Below, piece by piece: positions 6,458 through 11,003 of a DNA stretch of 11,003 nucleotides (position 1 is the first letter of the stretch; every line of letters begins with the position of its first letter). The position numbers were made by a program, and so were the translations under genes. The DNA is from Roseiarcus sp031367195 (GTDB lineage: Bacteria > Pseudomonadota > Alphaproteobacteria > Rhizobiales > Beijerinckiaceae), in the NCBI GenBank assembly GCA_031367195.1, contig JANLPL010000092.1, forward strand, positions 1 to 11,003, given 5' to 3'. The notes below the pieces were generated by a model that saw nothing but the letters and a program-made list of their open reading frames with translations, ran no database searches and was not told the origin of the DNA.

Positions 6458-7561
6458 TTGACTGTCGAGACCGCGACGCCGCCATTCGAAGCGCCTGGCA
6501 TGAAAGTTATTCTTGCCGAGCAATCACGGGAACAATTCGCAGCAAGTCAGGTCCAGATGACGCAGACTTGGTTCGACAATGTGCGCCGGTCGGGCCGTAA
6601 TGTCGAGGATTACATCGCCAAGCGCAAGGCGGCTTATCTGGTCCGCTGGCAGGAAGCGGGCCGCTATTTCGGCGCGGGCGGGCGCGTGCTCGATATCGGC
6701 GGCGGCAACAGTTACGAGGAGCTGCTCGCCTATATCAAGTCGATGAACTGGGACTATTGGTACACCGACATCGGCGAGAACGAGACCCAACACTCCGCGC
6801 AACTCGCGCAATCCTTCGGCTTCGATCCCGCGCATTTCTCGCGCCGGCTCAATCACGAGCTGTTCTACGACGAAGCCTCGTTCGACGCGGTGTTCTCGTC
6901 GCATTGCATCGAGCACTCGATGGATCTGCGGCTGACGATGATCCAGTTGAACCGCATTTTGAAAGTGGGCGGCAATCTCGTCGTGTCGATCCCGTTCGGC
7001 TTCGACGCGCAGCCCAACCACCCCTATTTCCTGATGGAGCAGGACTGGCTGACGCTGTTCGAAGACGCCGGCTTCCGCATTCGCGCCTATCAGATCGGCT
7101 CCGAATATCCCGAAAACGGGCAGGATTTACTGATCGCGGCGCAAAAGACCGGCCCGATCGCGGACCGTGTCCGGCTTGATGTCGGCAGCTATATCAAGAC
7201 CAACTACGATTTCCGCCCCTTCAGCGATCCCGCGCTGCGCTATCTCGGCGAGCGGATCGAGAAGGAGGATCATGTTATCCTCGAAAACGCGGATTGGCGG
7301 GTCGAGTTCACGCTCGAAGCCGGCGTGAGCGAAGTGTTGCCCGTATTCATCTGCCATAGTTGGTCGGGCGTGGTCCGCATTCAGAGCGGCCCTGACGCCA
7401 TTTACGCCGACCTGTTCCGCCCGCAGACGGTGACGCAGGCGTTGCGTCTGAAGCTTTCGGCGCCTTCCGAACGCGGCCAGATTGTGCAAATGTCGTCCAT
7501 TGGCAAGCGCGATCTCAGCGCCTCGTCGCAAGGCGTGTTCGTCGGCGTCATGACGCGGTGA
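6458..7561 (+). CDS. SAM-dependent methyltransferase with C-terminal HxWSG accessory module
   Basis: A 367-residue class I methyltransferase. After a 70-residue helical N-terminus come the SAM-binding motif RVLDIGGGNS (76-85), the acidic second-strand segment YTDIGE (102-107), the post-motif strand DAVFSSHCIEH (143-153), and the motif around NRILKVGGNLVVSIP (165-179). This is the order seen in Methyltransf_11/23-type enzymes. The catalytic domain ends near 230. Residues about 269-365 form a separate, strand-rich module with HSWSG (300-304), DLFRPQTV (318-325) and DLSASSQGVF (352-361). The same module appears near the N-terminus of the next protein. The substrate is unknown; small molecules, lipids and glycans are all possible. 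The start is TTG at 6458, chosen for its GGAG site. The gene is followed after 36 bp by the second methyltransferase gene, so the two are probably co-transcribed. Confidence 0.85.
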   Translation: MTVETATPPFEAPGMKVILAEQSREQFAASQVQMTQTWFDNVRRSGRNVEDYIAKRKAAYLVRWQEAGRYFGAGGRVLDIGGGNSYEELLAYIKSMNWDYWYTDIGENETQHSAQLAQSFGFDPAHFSRRLNHELFYDEASFDAVFSSHCIEHSMDLRLTMIQLNRILKVGGNLVVSIPFGFDAQPNHPYFLMEQDWLTLFEDAGFRIRAYQIGSEYPENGQDLLIAAQKTGPIADRVRLDVGSYIKTNYDFRPFSDPALRYLGERIEKEDHVILENADWRVEFTLEAGVSEVLPVFICHSWSGVVRIQSGPDAIYADLFRPQTVTQALRLKLSAPSERGQIVQMSSIGKRDLSASSQGVFVGVMTR

Positions 7562-7597
7562 TGTGTCGGGCTTGTAACTCGTAAGGCTCCTTTGCAA

Positions 7598-8857
7598 ATG
7601 TCGGAACACGCGCTCGTGCTGATGACCAACGGTGAGGCGGCGCAGGCGAGGCTGCTCGCCGCGCTCGCCTGCCCCGACACGGGCGGCGCGCTCGATATTC
7701 TGCCGCTGGAGACCGCCGGCCGCGCGATCCGTCGCGGCGTGATTTTCAACCGCGACACCGGCGCGCGGGTCGGCAAAATCGAGAATTTTCAGGTCGATTT
7801 CGTGCGGCCCGGCGACGGCGAATCCCGCGAGGCGTTGCGGGCGGGCGGAGTTCCGATTCGCACCGAGACCGTCGCGCAATGGCGACTGACGCCGCATTCG
7901 GCGGAGGGGATCGGCTATAGCACGCCCGTCATCAAGCTCGACGCCTATGAGATGATCGCGCTCGAGCAGTCCGGCGCGACGATCAGCTTCGAGGCGAGCG
8001 GCGAAATCGAATTGCTGCTTTACGCGCATCCCTGGTCCGGGCGGGTCGAGCTTCGCTATCTCGATAAAGAGGCGACGCTCGATCTCTATGCGCCGCACAC
8101 CGTGATCCCGCATCCCGTGCGGATCGACCTCGGCGCCGCGCCTGCCCGCGTCGAAATCAAGGTCACCGGCGCCAAGAACGAACTCTCGGCCGGCCGGCAA
8201 TGTTTGTTCGGCGGCTATCGGTGGAAGACCGGCCAGCTCGTGCCCCTGCGCCACCACAAGGAAGCTAAAGTGCGCGGCGCGCCCTTCACCGCCGGGTTTC
8301 AGCGGCTGCTCGCCGATGTCCCCGACGATGGCCTTTTGCTCGATCTGGGTGGAGGCAACCGGCAGGTCGACGACGCCCGCTACATCAACGCCGACTACGC
8401 CGATTACGCCGAACCCGACCTGATCGCGGACGCCACCAAACTGCCGTTCCGCGACAATTCGGTCGACGCGGTCTATTCGACCGGCGTGTTCGAGCACATC
8501 AACGATCCGCGGAAGGCCGGGGCCGAGGTCGCGCGGGTGCTGAAGCCCGGCGGCAGGGCGATCATCGGCTGGGCGTTCATGCAGCCGATCCACAGCGAGG
8601 GCCAGCATTTCTACAATGCGACGCCGTGGGGCGTGGAGCGGGCGTTCGCGGCGCTGAAGGTGAAGCGGTTCTGGTACGAAACGTCGTTCTCGTTCCTGGT
8701 GCGCTGGGGCGCCTCGGTCTCGGGGTTGCGCGGTCAGGTGCCCGACGAGGAGATCGAGGCGGTCTGCGCGACGCTCAGTCGCTGGGACGCGCTGATCCCG
8801 ATGACGCATAAATCCTATATGGCGAACGGCGTTTGGGCCGAGTTCGAAAAGGCGTGA
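7598..8857 (+). CDS. SAM-dependent methyltransferase with N-terminal Trm112-like stub and HxWSG module
   Basis: A 419-residue protein with three parts. Residues 19-70 look like a degenerate Trm112/zinc-ribbon stub: ALACPDTGGAL has the CP and GG-L of such domains, but the second cysteine and the later cysteine pair are missing. Residues about 115-207 are the accessory module shared with the preceding gene: HPWSG (144-148), DLYAPHTV (162-169) and ELSAGRQCLF (195-204). Residues about 245-410 are a class I methyltransferase: LLLDLGGGN (246-254), ADATKLPF (277-284), DAVYSTGVFEH (290-300) and ARVLKPGGRAIIGW (312-325). It is of the Methyltransf_11 type. ATG at 7598 is preferred, with AAGG at 7583-7586 as ribosome site. 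TTG at 7592, two codons earlier, is possible. It probably shares an operon with the first methyltransferase. Substrate unknown. Confidence 0.85.
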   Translation: MSEHALVLMTNGEAAQARLLAALACPDTGGALDILPLETAGRAIRRGVIFNRDTGARVGKIENFQVDFVRPGDGESREALRAGGVPIRTETVAQWRLTPHSAEGIGYSTPVIKLDAYEMIALEQSGATISFEASGEIELLLYAHPWSGRVELRYLDKEATLDLYAPHTVIPHPVRIDLGAAPARVEIKVTGAKNELSAGRQCLFGGYRWKTGQLVPLRHHKEAKVRGAPFTAGFQRLLADVPDDGLLLDLGGGNRQVDDARYINADYADYAEPDLIADATKLPFRDNSVDAVYSTGVFEHINDPRKAGAEVARVLKPGGRAIIGWAFMQPIHSEGQHFYNATPWGVERAFAALKVKRFWYETSFSFLVRWGASVSGLRGQVPDEEIEAVCATLSRWDALIPMTHKSYMANGVWAEFEKA

Positions 8858-8913
8858 TTGCAGCGCGCGGCCGTTGCAAAGGCGGCCCGCCTCGGGCATG
8901 TCGATAGTTCCCA

Positions 8914-8920
8914 GGGAGGA
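8914..8920 (+). promoter_or_regulatory. Strong Shine-Dalgarno of the thiolase gene
   Basis: GGGAGGA ends 4 nt before ATG 8925. It fixes the thiolase start there rather than at the open frame that extends upstream to 8874, and suggests efficient translation. Confidence 0.8.
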
Positions 8921-8924
8921 ATTC

Positions 8925-10130
8925 ATGCGCGAAGCCGTCATCGTCTCGACCGCCCGCACGCCGATCGGCAAGGCCTATCGCGGCGCCTTCAACGACACGC
9001 CGGCACAGACGCTCGGCGGCCATGCGATCCGTCACGCCGTGGAGCGCGCGAAAATCGACGCGGCGGAAGTCGACGACGTCGTGATGGGCGCGGCGCTGCA
9101 ACAGGGCGCGACGGGCGGCAATGTCGCGCGCCAATGCGCTTTGCGCGCGGGACTGCCGACCACGGTCGCGGGCATGTCAGTCGATCGGCAATGCGCCTCC
9201 GGCCTGATGGCGATCGCCATCGCCGCCAAGCAGATCATCGCCGACGGCATGAGCGTCACGGTGGGCGGCGGGCTCGAATCGATCAGCCTCGTGCAGAACG
9301 ACCACATGAACCGCTTCCGCGCCGCCGATCCGTGGCTCATGGCGCATCGCGACGACGTCTATATGTCGATGCTGGAGACGGCGGAGATCGTCGCGCAGCG
9401 CTATGGCGTCGGCCGCGAAGCCCAGGACGCCTACGCGCTGCAATCGCAGCAGCGCGTCGCCGCGGCGCAGGCGGCCGGGCTGTTTGATAAAGAGATCGTC
9501 GCGCTGGCGACGACGATGAAGGTGCAGGACAAAGCGACCGGCGCGATCAGCGACAAAGAGATCGCGCTCAAGCAGGACGAGGGCAACCGCGCCGACACCA
9601 CGCTGGCCGGTCTTTCCAGCCTGAAGCCGGTGTTCGCCGGCGGCCTGCACAAGAAAGAGCCGGGAAGCGTCATCACCGCGGGCAACGCCTCGCAGCTTTC
9701 CGACGGCGCCAGCGCCTGCGTGCTGATGGAGGCCAAGCTCGCGGAGAAACGCGGGCTACAGCCGCTTGGGCTCTATCGCGGCATGGCGGTGGCCGGCTGC
9801 GATCCCGACGAAATGGGCATCGGCCCGGTGTTCGCCGTGCCGAAACTGCTGAAGGCGCATGGCTTGACGGTGAACGACATCGGGCTTTGGGAGCTGAACG
9901 AGGCGTTCGCCGTGCAGGCGCTCTATTGCCGCGACCGGCTCGGCATCGACAACGACAAGCTCAACGTCAACGGCGGCGCGATCTCGGTCGGCCATCCCTA
10001 TGGCATGAGCGGCGCGCGGCTGACCGGCCATGCGCTGATCGAGGGCAAGCGGCGCGGCGCGCGCTACGTCGTGGTGACGATGTGCGTCGGCGGCGGCATG
10101 GGCGCGGCGGGGCTGTTCGAGGTGGCGTGA
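8925..10130 (+). CDS. Acetyl-CoA acyltransferase (thiolase)
   Basis: A 401-residue thiolase that either cleaves 3-ketoacyl-CoA with CoA (beta-oxidation) or condenses two acetyl-CoA. The full catalytic set is present: the nucleophilic cysteine C90 in DRQCASG, the NEAFA motif (325-329), H357 in GGAISVGHPYGMSGARL and the general-acid cysteine C387 in MCVGGGMG. The N-terminal EAVIVSTARTPIGKAYRG is typical. Length matches the 390-400-residue family norm. The sequence does not settle degradative versus biosynthetic thiolase, but the long loop after the active site (HMNRFRAADPWL) and the nearby hydroxyacyl-CoA-like SDR favour acyl-CoA degradation. It starts 67 bp after the second methyltransferase gene, with its own strong ribosome site. 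No terminator is visible between them, so co-transcription is possible. Confidence 0.95.
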   Translation: MREAVIVSTARTPIGKAYRGAFNDTPAQTLGGHAIRHAVERAKIDAAEVDDVVMGAALQQGATGGNVARQCALRAGLPTTVAGMSVDRQCASGLMAIAIAAKQIIADGMSVTVGGGLESISLVQNDHMNRFRAADPWLMAHRDDVYMSMLETAEIVAQRYGVGREAQDAYALQSQQRVAAAQAAGLFDKEIVALATTMKVQDKATGAISDKEIALKQDEGNRADTTLAGLSSLKPVFAGGLHKKEPGSVITAGNASQLSDGASACVLMEAKLAEKRGLQPLGLYRGMAVAGCDPDEMGIGPVFAVPKLLKAHGLTVNDIGLWELNEAFAVQALYCRDRLGIDNDKLNVNGGAISVGHPYGMSGARLTGHALIEGKRRGARYVVVTMCVGGGMGAAGLFEVA

Positions 10131-10188
10131 GGCGGGCGGTCGGATTTTGCGCAGACTTAAGATCGAAACTCCAAGCCGAGTGCGTCCA

Positions 10189-10998
10189 ATGGCGCGAGAT
10201 GATCGTATCGAGTTGATTCTGGAAGGCATGCCCGAAGACGAGGGCAGGTTGAAGTTAAGCACATTTATGTCTCAGCTTCAGAGATTTGGATCGACGCTAA
10301 CGAAACTTGACCGAGAAAACAACGATGGGAAATCCAACAATATATTTCAAATCGCCGAACTGTCTTATAATAGTCCGTTGCGGATTGTTTTGGAGCCGAA
10401 AGCAATCTCGCCGCACCTAGCAGCTACTGGCCATCTTGTCGTCGAACGACTAAGATTCGTTGGCGAAGCTATTGCCTCTGACGGCGACCTCTCCGGCCTG
10501 GATGCCGAGTTGTTAGAGGACATCAAAAGCCTCGCGACCCCGGTAGGGAAAACGATCAAGAGCGCTAGGCTAGTTTTCAACGGTTCTGCTGTTGATCTTA
10601 CACCTCGTGTCGCGCACCGCTTGGAAATCGCGCTCGCGGTGCAGGACGAATGCGACGGCTCTTTGGACGGTGATCTCGATCAAATCAATGTCCACGAGGG
10701 AGCCAACACCTTTCACATCTATCCGCGTGTTGGTCCTCGACGAGTTACCTGTCATTTCCCTGCGCGGCTCTTTGACGATGCAGTAGCCGCCGTCGGGCGT
10801 CGAATAGAGGTTTTCGGAACTCTCAGATATCGTTCTAGATCTCCGTTTCCGCACCAAATTGCAGTCAACGATCTAGATGTCATAAATCGCGACGATAACC
10901 TACCTGACTGGGAGGAATTGCTCGGGCGCGCTCCCGACGCCACGGGAGATAAGACCAGCGAAGCTTTCGTGAGGGAAATTCGTGATGGCTGGGAATAA
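10189..10998 (+). CDS. Protein of unknown function, first gene of an accessory-looking pair
   Basis: I do not recognise this 269-residue protein. It has no signal peptide or membrane segment, so it is probably cytoplasmic. The N-terminal part (1-95) begins DDRIELILEG and contains helix SQLQRFGSTLTKLDREN and strand SPLRIVLEP. The section from about 155 to 232 looks like a small beta-barrel: a GSLDGDLDQINVHEG turn, strands FHIYPR and RRVTCHF, helix FDDAVAAVG, then strands RIEVFGTLRYRS and HQIAVNDLDVI. The frame is open upstream to a TTG at 10147, but ATG at 10189 gives the better N-terminus; no strong ribosome site supports either. Codon use is visibly less GC-biased than in all genes to the left (many A/T third positions), which suggests horizontal transfer. 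Its last codons overlap the start of another ORF by 14 bp. A role in a defence or toxin-type pair is speculation. Confidence 0.75.
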   Translation: MARDDRIELILEGMPEDEGRLKLSTFMSQLQRFGSTLTKLDRENNDGKSNNIFQIAELSYNSPLRIVLEPKAISPHLAATGHLVVERLRFVGEAIASDGDLSGLDAELLEDIKSLATPVGKTIKSARLVFNGSAVDLTPRVAHRLEIALAVQDECDGSLDGDLDQINVHEGANTFHIYPRVGPRRVTCHFPARLFDDAVAAVGRRIEVFGTLRYRSRSPFPHQIAVNDLDVINRDDNLPDWEELLGRAPDATGDKTSEAFVREIRDGWE

Positions 10999-11003
10999 AT
11001 CTC
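10985..11003 (+). CDS. Start of a downstream gene, cut by the window edge
   Basis: ATG at 10985 opens a frame reading MAGNKS before the window ends. It overlaps the end of the preceding gene by 14 bp and has a GAGGGA ribosome site at 10971-10976, 8 nt before the ATG. Too little is visible to name a family. The overlap suggests translational coupling and a functional pair with the gene before it. Confidence 0.5.

Noticed and set aside
6298..6501. 67-codon minus-strand frame in the AT-richer spacer
   Set aside because: It overlaps the start of the methyltransferase and its control region, lacks a ribosome site and resembles no family.
8858..8913. Hairpin between the second methyltransferase and the thiolase (GGCCG with CGGCC) as a terminator
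   Set aside because: The stem is only about 5 bp and no T-run follows on either strand.
7127..8971. 614-codon open frame on the minus strand, antisense to both methyltransferases
   Set aside because: It is rich in R, D, H and P with no domain motif or ribosome site, and the + strand genes show intact catalytic motifs. Long antisense frames are common in GC-rich genes.

Overview
The window is GC-rich DNA with tightly packed genes, ATGA/GTGA-type start-stop overlaps and frequent GTG/TTG starts. The protein families are typical of an alphaproteobacterium, plausibly of the Hyphomicrobiales. That placement is an inference from composition and protein style, because no rRNA or other phylogenetic marker lies in the window.

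Left part, 1-5126. The window opens inside a drug-efflux-type MFS transporter (DHA2 style) on the + strand. It meets a minus-strand gene string tail to tail, with stop codons overlapping at 493-496. In transcription order the minus-strand string is: a secreted protein of unknown function (5126-3897), thiamine-monophosphate kinase ThiL (3805-2837), an inositol-monophosphatase-family enzyme (2827-2021), an aldose-1-epimerase-like protein (2024-1167) and an eight-cysteine 4Fe-4S ferredoxin-like protein (1170-493). The last four are 9 bp apart or overlap by 4 bp, so they look like one transcription unit with translational coupling. Their functions (cofactor synthesis, sugar-phosphate handling, redox) do not form one obvious pathway.

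Centre, 5127-6229. A short divergent control region holds a candidate 27-codon leader ORF. It has a good Shine-Dalgarno and a strong internal hairpin, and its stop overlaps the ATG of an SDR dehydrogenase. The SDR resembles the (3R)-hydroxyacyl-CoA dehydrogenase domain of multifunctional beta-oxidation enzymes.

Right part, 6230-10130. An AT-richer spacer carries a plausible sigma70 promoter bracketed by an 11-bp direct repeat, and its 7-bp core recurs at exact 41-bp steps. It leads into two adjacent methyltransferase genes. The most striking observation in the window is that both methyltransferases carry the same roughly 90-residue accessory module (HxWSG ... DLxxPxTV ... LSAxxQxxF). It is C-terminal to the catalytic domain in the first protein and N-terminal in the second, where it follows a degenerate Trm112-like zinc-ribbon stub. 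A complete acetyl-CoA acyltransferase (thiolase) follows. The SDR and thiolase could serve the same acyl-CoA pathway, with the methyltransferase pair sitting between them.

Right edge, 10131-11003. Composition drops to lower GC, and an unrecognised 269-residue protein is followed, with a 14-bp overlap, by the start of another gene that runs off the window. This looks like the left edge of an accessory two-gene cassette. No tRNA, rRNA, CRISPR array, insertion sequence or convincing rho-independent terminator was seen, and no gap between genes exceeds 230 bp.
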